Assembly: GCA_002450295.1 (NCBI GenBank)
Contig: DJYX01000122.1
Location: forward strand, 1 to 5,028
DNA from: Deltaproteobacteria bacterium UBA6967
GTDB taxonomy: Bacteria > SAR324 > NAC60-12
Direction of reading: 5' to 3'
Length of the DNA: 5,028 nucleotides
Part shown: in pieces, positions 1-5,028 of the stretch
How positions within the stretch are numbered: the first letter of the stretch is position 1
Layout: the number at the start of each line of letters is the position of its first letter
Position numbers and translations under genes: made by a program
Notes under the pieces: model-generated
What the model was told of the DNA's origin: nothing
Seen by the model: only the letters and a program-made list of their open reading frames with translations
The model's database searches: none

Positions 1-13
1 ATTCCTTTTGCAT
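1..13 (-). CDS. Possible 5' end of a divergent gene (four codons only)
   Basis: On the minus strand an ATG (plus positions 11-13) opens a frame reading M-Q-K-E before the window ends. It is preceded by GGAAGG (plus positions 19-24), which sits five bases upstream and is a well-spaced Shine-Dalgarno sequence. This would be a gene transcribed away from htpG. Only four codons are visible, so product, length and even reality cannot be judged. An alternative upstream in-frame or out-of-frame start on the same strand (ATG near plus 45) lacks an equally good ribosome-binding site. Confidence 0.3.
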
Positions 14-55
14 TGTCACCTTCCATGCATTCGAAACGCACAACATTTCAAAACA

Positions 56-104
56 GTGTGACCAGAGTGTGACCGGATCAGGGATGAAAGGGGACAAGGA
101 AAAT
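56..104 (+). repeat. Dispersed direct repeat, copy 1 (49 bp)
   Basis: This 49-base stretch recurs at 2562-2608 in the same orientation. The first 29 bases are identical in both copies. The remainder differs by one substitution (T85 versus C2591) and two single-G insertions. Each copy opens with an internal tandem: GTGTGACC occurs twice with three bases between, giving an 11-base period of about one helical turn. Because the indels would shift a reading frame, the repeat is probably not conserved as coding sequence. It may be an intergenic repeat, a protein-binding element or a remnant of a mobile element. Its function is unknown. Confidence 0.8.
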
Positions 105-288
105 ACGCCTTTCTTGCGGGGGTGCACGTGGGCCACTAGGGGTGCCACATACATGTGCAGGTACGCCTGACAGGGATTAGTGTTGGGTAGGTTTCTCATA
201 TGACTATTCCTGTCGTCGATATCCTGAGTGGCCGGACAATACCAAGCGTGGGCTGTAAAAGTTTTGAGTTCTACGCACCTCGATACCT

Positions 289-316
289 CTTGAAAAACAA
301 AGTGCAAAACCCAACT
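289..316 (+). promoter_or_regulatory. Sigma-32 (RpoH) type heat-shock promoter of htpG
   Basis: CTTGAAA at 289-295 is an exact match to the -35 consensus of RpoH promoters. After a 14-base spacer comes CCCAACT at 310-316, which matches the -10 consensus CCCATNT at all but one specified position. The spacing is within the known range. Transcription would begin near 323-325, giving a leader of about 20 bases before the ATG at 343. htpG is a classical member of the RpoH regulon, so position and target agree. No CIRCE-type inverted repeat was seen. Confidence 0.7.
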
Positions 317-342
317 CAATCCGTGACGAAAAGGGGGTGCCT

Positions 343-2205
343 ATGACCGAAAAGAATTTTGAGTTCGAAGCTGATACCGGCAAGATTCTCGATATAGTAA
401 TCAACTCGCTCTACTCGCAGAAAGAGATCTTCCTGCGCGAGCTGATTTCGAACGCGTCAGATGCCATCAACAAACGGAAAATTGCCGTGCTTGCTTCAGG
501 CAATTCGGCAGACATGTTCGACGGCAATGTATCAATCAGGGCAGATAAGAAAGCGAAGACGCTTACTATCAGTGATGATGGCATAGGCCTGTCCGCTGAA
601 GAGATGAAAACTACGCTTGGAACAATCGCAAGCTCAGGTACCAAAGCGTTTGTCGACAGCTCCAAGAACGCAGATTCATCTGACTTTGCAGATCAATTGA
701 TTGGCCAGTTTGGTGTCGGATTTTACTCAGCCTTCATGGTCGCGGATAAGATTGAGGTCGTGTCCAAAGCCCATGCTGCGACTGAGGCAAACCTGTGGTC
801 GAGTGACGGCAAATCTGGGTTTTCGATAGAAAGCGCCACTCGGGAAGATACTGGTACGGATATCACCCTCCATCTTCGCAAAGATGCCAAAGAGTATATC
901 GAGCCCGAGCGCATTGAGTACTTGGTCAAGAAGTATTCGGATCACATCTCATATCCAGTGAACTGGTCTGATCCTAAGGGTGAGTCCAAACGGCTGAATA
1001 GTGCCCAAGCCCTTTGGACAAGGCAGGCAAAAGATATCTCAGAAGAAGAATACCAGTCGTTTTATGCCTCCACAGCTATGGCATTCGACAAGCCCTTTTC
1101 AGTGCTCCACAACAGGACTGAAGGTGCAATCGAATTCACTAATCTCTTGTTCGTGCCATCAGCTGCTCCCTTTGATGTGTTTGAGCCAGAGCGTCGCTCA
1201 AAACTCCAGCTTTATGTGAACCGCGTTTTCATCACGGATAATTGCGAAGGCTTGGTGCCGAAATGGCTCCGTTTCTTGCGTGGAGTTGTGGACACGCCTG
1301 ATGTTGATCTGAACGTTAGTAGAGAAATGCTTCAGCAAAACCCTGTTGTCACAAAGATCAACAAGGCGATTATAAAGCGTGTTCTGGGAGAATTTGGTAA
1401 AGCGCTAAAGAACCGCCGCGAGGATTATGAAAACTTTTGGAACGCTCTGGGCAAGGTGGTTAAGGAAGGACTTTATGAGGACGAGTCCAACAGAACAAAA
1501 ATTCTGGAGATCAGCCTTTTCAAGTCTTCCAAAGATGATCGCCTTACAACTCTTGGCGAGTACGTAGAGAACTTCGCTCAGGGACAGGAGGTTATCTACT
1601 ATTTATCTTCCGAAAATGCAGAGATGGCGATGACCAGCCCACATCTTGAAACCTTCCGGGCGAGGGGGATCGATGTGATTGTGCTGGACGATCCTATTGA
1701 TGATTTCTGGTTGTCCAATACAGAAGACTTCGACGGCAAAAGCTTTCAGTCCATCACGCATGAAGATGTCGATATCTCTAATGTTGGAGATGCAAAAGAT
1801 GAAGCTGAAAAAGAAGAGCCGCCAGTATCAGAGGGCCTGTTAGAGACGATGAAGCAGTCTCTGGAAGGTGTTGTTTCTGATGTCAGGCTATCGGCAAATT
1901 TGGAAAAAAGTGTCGCTCGCCTAATTGCTGACAAGGAAGCAATGAATCCTCAGATGGAACGGATGCTTCGGATGCAAAATCCCAACTTCAAAGGATCGCC
2001 CAAAATCCTTGAGGTCAACGGTAAGCATGCGCTGATACAGGCGTTGAGCAGCCAAACCGAAAATGGCAACAGTGAAGATTTGGATAAATATGCGCGCCTT
2101 CTGTATGACGCAGCCATTATTGGTGAAGGCGAAGCAATTGATGATCCAAGAGACTTTGCAGATCGTCTAGTTGATGTCATGGAAGCAGCGCTGAAACAGA
2201 AATAG
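343..2205 (+). CDS. htpG: Molecular chaperone HtpG (bacterial Hsp90)
   Basis: HtpG is the cytosolic Hsp90-family ATPase, a homodimer that remodels partly folded proteins, often with DnaK. The 620-residue product is close to the 624 of E. coli and appears complete. The N-terminal GHKL nucleotide-binding domain (about 1-215) shows ELISNASDA with catalytic Glu33 and Mg-binding Asn37, the DDGIG motif at 78-82, the lid glycines GQFGVGFYSAF at 121-131, and GTDITLHL at 171-178. The middle domain carries LNVSREMLQQNP with the conserved Arg327 that contacts ATP phosphate. The C-terminal dimerisation domain runs to the end and lacks the eukaryotic MEEVD tail, as expected. ATG 343 is preferred because AAGGGGG (331-337) lies five bases upstream; an in-frame GTG at 337 overlaps that site and would add only two residues. 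A lipoprotein gene follows after 31 bases. Regulation is probably by heat shock through the promoter at 289-316. Confidence 0.97.
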   Translation: MTEKNFEFEADTGKILDIVINSLYSQKEIFLRELISNASDAINKRKIAVLASGNSADMFDGNVSIRADKKAKTLTISDDGIGLSAEEMKTTLGTIASSGTKAFVDSSKNADSSDFADQLIGQFGVGFYSAFMVADKIEVVSKAHAATEANLWSSDGKSGFSIESATREDTGTDITLHLRKDAKEYIEPERIEYLVKKYSDHISYPVNWSDPKGESKRLNSAQALWTRQAKDISEEEYQSFYASTAMAFDKPFSVLHNRTEGAIEFTNLLFVPSAAPFDVFEPERRSKLQLYVNRVFITDNCEGLVPKWLRFLRGVVDTPDVDLNVSREMLQQNPVVTKINKAIIKRVLGEFGKALKNRREDYENFWNALGKVVKEGLYEDESNRTKILEISLFKSSKDDRLTTLGEYVENFAQGQEVIYYLSSENAEMAMTSPHLETFRARGIDVIVLDDPIDDFWLSNTEDFDGKSFQSITHEDVDISNVGDAKDEAEKEEPPVSEGLLETMKQSLEGVVSDVRLSANLEKSVARLIADKEAMNPQMERMLRMQNPNFKGSPKILEVNGKHALIQALSSQTENGNSEDLDKYARLLYDAAIIGEGEAIDDPRDFADRLVDVMEAALKQK

Positions 2206-2236
2206 CGTTCTATCGTGGAAAAGGAGGGAGGCGATT

Positions 2237-2515
2237 TTGACATCGATCAAGCGCAGGTCGTTATTTGCCTTCCTCACGTTGCTCGTTGCCTCTGCCTGTA
2301 CGCACCAAAACGAGGGCTCCATTCTAGTCCTTGAAGGCGATGAGAAAAAAACATGCTCAGAGCTACATACTGATTATGAAGATGCAGACCGGCTATCTGA
2401 GGAAAATATCGACGCTAGAAAACGCTGGCTTTTGCAGCTTATGCGTGACGGCGATTGCCGCCTGCCAAAACAGACAGATCCGAAATTCAATTTCCATCTG
2501 ACAATATCTGGCTGA
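2237..2515 (+). CDS. Small putative outer-membrane lipoprotein, function unknown
   Basis: The 92-residue product begins with a positively charged N-terminus (K5, R6, R7), then a hydrophobic segment (about residues 9-18) and a lipobox-like VASAC ending at Cys21. Ala rather than Leu at -3 is acceptable but not ideal. Thr at +2 is not the Asp retention signal, so Lol sorting to the outer membrane is likely. The mature part (about 72 residues) is polar and charged, with two more cysteines (Cys40 and Cys74) that could form a disulfide in the periplasm. The start is TTG, supported by a very strong AAGGAGGGAGG at 2221-2231; no in-frame ATG exists before codon 69. The 31-base gap after htpG suggests co-transcription and therefore heat induction. 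I do not recognise a family. A short secreted protein cleaved by signal peptidase I is the main alternative. Confidence 0.72.
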   Translation: MTSIKRRSLFAFLTLLVASACTHQNEGSILVLEGDEKKTCSELHTDYEDADRLSEENIDARKRWLLQLMRDGDCRLPKQTDPKFNFHLTISG

Positions 2516-2672
2516 GATAGTCCTAATGCTTTGTCCCAAATGTCCACTAATTCAAACCTCTGTGTGACCAGAGTGTGACCGGATCAGGGACGAAAGGGAC
2601 AAGAAAATTACTTCTCGGCGTGGGGAAGTCCAAGAGGGGCCTCAAAGTGCCGGAGTTCCACCTTGATGTCTG
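2516..2672. other. Intergenic region between convergent lipoprotein and P450 genes
   Basis: This 157-base gap separates the 3' ends of two convergent units. It holds repeat copy 2 and otherwise no recognisable gene. I looked for a GC-rich hairpin followed by a T-run on both strands and found no convincing intrinsic terminator, although two transcripts converge here. Short open frames cross it (for example from GTG 2575), but they run antisense into the P450 gene and have no ribosome-binding site. Confidence 0.6.
2562..2608 (+). repeat. Dispersed direct repeat, copy 2 (47 bp)
   Basis: This is the partner of the repeat at 56-104, in the same orientation about 2.5 kb away. It carries the same paired GTGTGACC units and the shared GGATCAGGGA block. 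It lies just beyond the 3' end of the P450 gene and downstream of the lipoprotein gene, whereas copy 1 lies upstream of htpG. Weak similarity appears to continue for roughly 15 bases beyond 2608 (CTTCTCGGCGTGGGG against CTTTCTTGCGGGGG), so the original unit may have been longer. Confidence 0.8.
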
Positions 2673-3842
2673 CTACTCGAATCTTCCATTCATGACAGAG
2701 AATCCCGAAATGGTGTTATTTGCTAGAGGTGCAAATTCCAAAATTTCAATCTTTTGTACCCTTGAAATTAATGCTGCAAGTAACGCCTGCATCTCCATTT
2801 GAGCTAAATGCATGCCAACACATGTGTGTATTCCATGTCCAAACCCTAAATGCTCAAATACAGATCTTTCGAGATCAAATTCATTACTGTTACTGAAAAC
2901 GTTTTCATCGCGATTGGCAGAAGCAAAGAGCATCATCACTCGCGAATTCTTGGGTATGACCGTACCTTCAACCTCGACATCTTCTGACACCACTCGTGCG
3001 AAAGAACGAATTGGCGATCCAAGTCGTATGGCTTCTGATATGGCCTTTTTTGCCAACTCTGGTCGGCTACAAAGTAATTCCCATTGATGAGGGAAAAGAG
3101 AAAGCTGTTGAACAAGATGGCAAATCGCAGAAATGGTCGTGTCCAGACTGGGGCTGATATAGTCGCGGATCAAAAAAGGGGCAAAGTGCTCAGGCACTTC
3201 TTTTTTTTCAACGAGGTCAAAGATTCGCGCCGCCCAGCTATTTTCTTTTACATTTTCAGCAGTCAGCTTTTTATTTATAAAGCCTCGCATTTCTTCAATT
3301 ACCTTTATGGCGGTTTGTGCATTTTTGTTCTGAACACCAAGAATGTTGAAGGCAGCTCCCGCCCATTTGAGCATATTATATTTACCAGCCTCTGGTAGAC
3401 CAACCAGTTCACGCACAACTTTTAGCGGCAGCACTTGTGCAAATTCTCTAATTATATCGAATTCATGTCTGCCTATTAGCTCTTCGACGGTCTTCGTTGC
3501 CAGCGCATTGAATTGATTTCGCAACCCTTCAAGCTCTTTTGGCGAAAGTGTCGGCAGCATCACCTTACGTAATTCAGTATGACGGGGAGGATCAGATGCA
3601 ACGATATTTCCCTGAAGAAAATTTGAGCCAAAATCATCTGCGGCCACGCCCAAACCACTCTTGAAAATCGTGTGATTTAGCAACGCCATTTTGACAGATT
3701 GATACTGGGTAAGTGCGAAATTTCCATGCACAGGCAGGTACACTACCGGACCAAGCTTGCGCATCGCTGCATAGTGTGGTTGCGGATTACTAATAAACTC
3801 ACTTGAGTAAAAGTCATGATCATATATTGGGGCGTTGAACAT
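2673..3842 (-). CDS. Cytochrome P450, soluble bacterial class, resembling the CYP199 group
   Basis: This is a haem-thiolate monooxygenase that inserts one oxygen atom from O2 into a small substrate using electrons from a ferredoxin. Numbering from the upstream GTG (plus 3860; 395 residues), the marks are DPPRH..LR at 90-98 (C-helix), I-helix SPSLDTT at 236-242, ExxR (Glu276-Arg279, K-helix), and haem loop FGHGIHTCVG at 340-349 with axial Cys347. There is no membrane anchor, as usual for bacterial P450s. From memory, GPVVYL near the N-terminus and NNT.xGF near the C-terminus recall CYP199, which acts on para-substituted benzoates; substrate assignment remains open. ATG 3842 is favoured because GGGG lies seven bases upstream; GTG 3860 (six residues longer, AGAGG eleven bases upstream) is possible. 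The gene follows the methyltransferase by 14-32 bases, so the two are probably co-transcribed. No ferredoxin or reductase gene is in the window. Confidence 0.93.
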   Translation of the reverse strand: MFNAPIYDHDFYSSEFISNPQPHYAAMRKLGPVVYLPVHGNFALTQYQSVKMALLNHTIFKSGLGVAADDFGSNFLQGNIVASDPPRHTELRKVMLPTLSPKELEGLRNQFNALATKTVEELIGRHEFDIIREFAQVLPLKVVRELVGLPEAGKYNMLKWAGAAFNILGVQNKNAQTAIKVIEEMRGFINKKLTAENVKENSWAARIFDLVEKKEVPEHFAPFLIRDYISPSLDTTISAICHLVQQLSLFPHQWELLCSRPELAKKAISEAIRLGSPIRSFARVVSEDVEVEGTVIPKNSRVMMLFASANRDENVFSNSNEFDLERSVFEHLGFGHGIHTCVGMHLAQMEMQALLAALISRVQKIEILEFAPLANNTISGFSVMNGRFE

Positions 3843-3874
3843 CTCTGTACCCCAATACACCTGTAATAAAGCCT

Positions 3875-4660
3875 CTAGTCTGCATAACCTTTGACAGCAT
3901 TTGCATGAGCAGTAGCTTTGACTCTGCCTTGCTGATCTATATCCAAATTAGCTTTGAGTTCATTTTTCACTTCATCGATTAACTTTGGATCCACATTCTT
4001 TAAAGCGGGAAAGACGGAATTTGATTTTGAAGACAGGCTCCAATACTCCTCGTAGCTATCAAAAACTCTTTCAACTTTGAAAGTGGTTGTTTCGACCAGC
4101 TTCGCTCCATTTTTCTCAAAAACTAGTTGCAAAGCGTCTTGAGTCGAGACTTCTGATCTCGGCGGCACCAATACAGGAATTCCTTTAGCTGCAAAGATTT
4201 GGTGGATTGGACTTGTGGGTAATCCATGTCCCCAAATATCCCAGACATAAGCTGCTATCTTGCCTTTTGATTTGCATACCCGGATCATTTCGGTCACCCC
4301 CTTGTCAGGGTTAGGAACAAAAAATAATACTAATGCCATTATGGCGTAATCATAATGATCGTCATTATTGGTTAGTCGTTCAGCATCACCGATATCAAAG
4401 TTCACTGAAGCTGGCAGCTGACGCTCCCTCGCAAAATTTATTTGGTCTTCTGAAGGATCAATCGCGTCTATCAAGGCGGGCGAGCAGGTTGCTACAATTT
4501 GCTCAGTTGAGGCGCCACTACCGCAGCCGATATCAATCCAAGTCTTGTTCATTTCAGGATCAAACCACCTTAGAAACTCACTTCCAACTATCTTGGTCCA
4601 AACTCCCATCCATCGATCATATGCATCTGGGTTATCAAATTTTATTGATGTTTCTTGCAC
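3875..4660 (-). CDS. Class I SAM-dependent methyltransferase
   Basis: The 261-residue product has a Rossmann-type SAM-binding domain. WIDIGCGSG at 41-49 is motif I (glycine-rich loop), IDAIDPSE at 64-71 supplies the acidic residue (Asp68) that binds the SAM ribose, GDAERL at 91-96 is the adenine-side motif, and DYAIMALVLFFVPNP at about 104-118 is the motif IV region. The opening YDRWMGVW and the later AAYVWD are typical of a broad group of small-molecule methyltransferases related to UbiE. The acceptor cannot be predicted. The start is GTG 4660: AGGA lies nine bases upstream, an in-frame stop lies 27 bases upstream, and the next in-frame ATG (codon 18) would remove conserved sequence. It is the first gene of a unit with the P450, suggesting both modify the same compound or related ones. 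Two palindromes upstream could regulate it. Confidence 0.9.
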   Translation of the reverse strand: MQETSIKFDNPDAYDRWMGVWTKIVGSEFLRWFDPEMNKTWIDIGCGSGASTEQIVATCSPALIDAIDPSEDQINFARERQLPASVNFDIGDAERLTNNDDHYDYAIMALVLFFVPNPDKGVTEMIRVCKSKGKIAAYVWDIWGHGLPTSPIHQIFAAKGIPVLVPPRSEVSTQDALQLVFEKNGAKLVETTTFKVERVFDSYEEYWSLSSKSNSVFPALKNVDPKLIDEVKNELKANLDIDQQGRVKATAHANAVKGYAD

Positions 4661-4709
4661 TGATTTGATTCCTACAGTTCGTTAAATTACATCATTCATA
4701 GATAGAGAA

Positions 4710-4725
4710 AACTTGGATCCCAGTT
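4710..4725. promoter_or_regulatory. Candidate operator: 16-bp near-perfect palindrome
   Basis: AACTTGGATCCCAGTT is an inverted repeat with 14 of 16 positions symmetric; only one base pair on each side of the GGATCC core breaks it. It begins 50 bases upstream of the methyltransferase GTG, where an activator or repressor of that unit could bind. It lacks the CT-N12-AG spacing of a LuxR box, so a TetR-, MarR- or GntR-type regulator is as likely. No clear sigma-70 -35/-10 pair could be assigned beside it. Function is inferred from symmetry and position only. Confidence 0.35.
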
Positions 4726-4729
4726 GAGT

Positions 4730-4743
4730 GTTTTAATTAAAAC
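4730..4743. promoter_or_regulatory. Candidate operator or AT-rich element: 14-bp perfect palindrome
   Basis: GTTTTAATTAAAAC is a perfect 14-base palindrome four bases beyond the neighbouring 16-base palindrome and 70-83 bases upstream of the methyltransferase start. It could be an operator half of a pair, or an A/T-rich element upstream of a promoter. A simple AT palindrome can arise by chance, so this is weaker evidence than the GC-centred one next to it. Confidence 0.25.
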
Positions 4744-4901
4744 TCCCGTTGCAGAGCGCAGCGCTCCACTTAGCTGAGCTGAGAAAACGGTCTGAGCGAG
4801 TATTGATTAGCGGTGAAAACGTACAACTAGAAAAACCAGATGTTCCAGAGAAGGCGGCTATGCCTCTACCACTATTGCCGCCTCATCCAGAACCATTTTA
4901 A
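4737..4901 (+). other. Short plus-strand open frame without a good start, possible gene remnant
   Basis: A plus-strand frame runs 54 codons from just after a TAA (4734-4736) to a TAA at 4899-4901. Its composition is protein-like, including SAALHLAELRKRSERVL and a proline-rich tail ending in PHPEPF, and about 40 percent of its middle codons begin with G. There is no ATG near its beginning; TTG 4749 is the only plausible early start, and no ribosome-binding site precedes it. It ends one base before the minus-strand stop at 4903-4905. It could be the 3' remnant of a broken gene, a very small gene diverging from the methyltransferase, or simply the antisense shadow of the degenerate frame on the other strand. 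I recognise no family. Confidence 0.18.
4853..4882. repeat. GC-rich inverted repeat (hairpin)
   Basis: GGCGGC at 4853-4858 pairs with GCCGCC at 4877-4882, with one mismatch and about two further pairs inside and a loop of roughly 12 bases. It lies across the junction of the two degenerate frames. No T-run follows closely on either strand, so it is not a typical intrinsic terminator, and its role is unknown. Confidence 0.3.
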
Positions 4902-5028
4902 GTCACACTGCTGTGCTTTGCACTTTGATGATTGTTCGAACATTGACATCAAGTGCTTCGTATATTGAAGAGGCAATGAGGCTGGAACCAATTGCATCAT
5001 AAGTTGCCTCAATTTCCGCCATTGATGG

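Larger units (their letters stand above)
14..342. other. Intergenic region upstream of htpG
   Basis: This stretch of about 330 bases separates a possible divergent gene from htpG. It contains repeat copy 1 (56-104), a GC-rich segment with short inverted repeats (for example CACAT/ATGTG at 146-157), and the heat-shock promoter (289-316). A 48-codon open frame from ATG 200 ends in a TGA at 344-346 that overlaps the htpG ATG by four bases. However, the promoter lies inside that frame and its ribosome-binding site is weak, so I do not call it a gene. Confidence 0.6.
4696..5028 (-). pseudogene. Degenerate LysR-like regulator fragment (tentative), 5' part outside window
   Basis: Reading the minus strand from the window edge, one frame is open for 42 codons to TGA (4903-4905). 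The same frame then continues with protein-like composition through TAG (4858-4860) and TAA (4807-4809) to TGA (4696-4698). The first two segments are rich in GNN codons. The text VRTIIKVQSTAV, then LKMVLDEAAIVV, then PPSLEHL followed by VVRF loosely follows the late part of a LysR effector-binding domain (V.S...L.LV..G.G..LVP.SL..L...VV.R). The fit is imperfect: the usual glycines are missing and about three codons are extra. If correct, this is a dead regulator on the same strand as, and just upstream of, the methyltransferase-P450 unit. The alternative is an unrelated intact gene that ends at 4903. Confidence 0.33.

Noticed and set aside
200..346. A 48-codon plus-strand frame ending with an ATGA overlap with the htpG start
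   Set aside because: The heat-shock promoter lies inside it, the ribosome-binding site before ATG 200 is weak, and the sequence matches no family I know. The four-base overlap is probably chance.
680..2175. Two similar stretches within htpG containing GACTTTGCAGATC
   Set aside because: They encode DFADQL and DFADRL at unrelated places in the protein. The similarity is short and easily explained by chance.
2761..2790. A second CTTGAAA that could be a heat-shock -35
   Set aside because: No matching -10 follows at the right distance and it lies inside the P450 gene on the opposite strand.
2575..2802. Plus-strand open frame of 75 codons from GTG 2575
   Set aside because: It begins inside the repeat, has no ribosome-binding site, and most of it is antisense to the 3' end of the P450 gene.
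4333..4668. Plus-strand open frame of 111 codons antisense to the methyltransferase
   Set aside because: The minus-strand frame carries clear methyltransferase motifs; the plus frame has the composition of a shadow, rich in Arg, Ser, His and Gln.
4754..4766. GAGCG-CAG-CGCTC hairpin as a terminator
   Set aside because: The stem is only five pairs with a three-base loop and no T-run follows on either strand.
4950..4980. TTGACA followed by TATATT as a sigma-70 promoter
   Set aside because: The spacer is only about 12 bases, too short for a normal promoter, and the position lies in the probable minus-strand coding frame.

Overview
The window looks like chromosomal DNA of an alphaproteobacterium with moderate GC content. 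The evidence is the style of the HtpG protein, strong Shine-Dalgarno sequences, several GTG/TTG starts and a heat-shock (sigma-32 type) promoter. The assignment is by eye, and the genus cannot be given. There is no rRNA, tRNA, CRISPR array or intact mobile element.

Layout from left to right. (1) At the left edge a good ribosome-binding site followed by ATG on the minus strand suggests a divergent gene that leaves the window after four codons. (2) Positions 14-342 are non-coding. They hold one copy of a ~48-bp repeat and a near-consensus sigma-32 promoter just upstream of htpG. (3) Positions 343-2205 (+) encode a complete HtpG (Hsp90 family) chaperone, followed after 31 bases by a small putative lipoprotein gene (2237-2515, +), probably co-transcribed. 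(4) Positions 2516-2672 are non-coding and hold the second copy of the repeat in the same orientation, so the two copies bracket the htpG-lipoprotein unit. (5) Positions 2673-4660 on the minus strand form a compact two-gene unit. A class I SAM-dependent methyltransferase gene is transcribed first, and a soluble bacterial cytochrome P450 gene follows 14-32 bases later. Two palindromes lie 50-83 bases upstream of the methyltransferase start and are candidate operators. (6) Positions 4696-5028 look degenerate. A minus-strand reading frame, open for 42 codons at the window edge and then broken by stops, has some resemblance to the effector-binding half of a LysR-type regulator. A short plus-strand frame overlaps part of it as a rival reading.

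The htpG unit would make a cytosolic ATP-dependent chaperone and an envelope lipoprotein on heat or protein-folding stress. The methyltransferase-P450 pair looks like a small accessory module for modifying a small molecule by O-, N- or C-methylation and hydroxylation or demethylation. No redox partner is present, so ferredoxin and reductase must come from elsewhere. The substrate cannot be read from the sequence. I did not find a convincing new defence or mobile system. The points most worth following up are the paired repeat, the P450-methyltransferase module with its candidate operators, and the decayed regulator-like sequence beside it.
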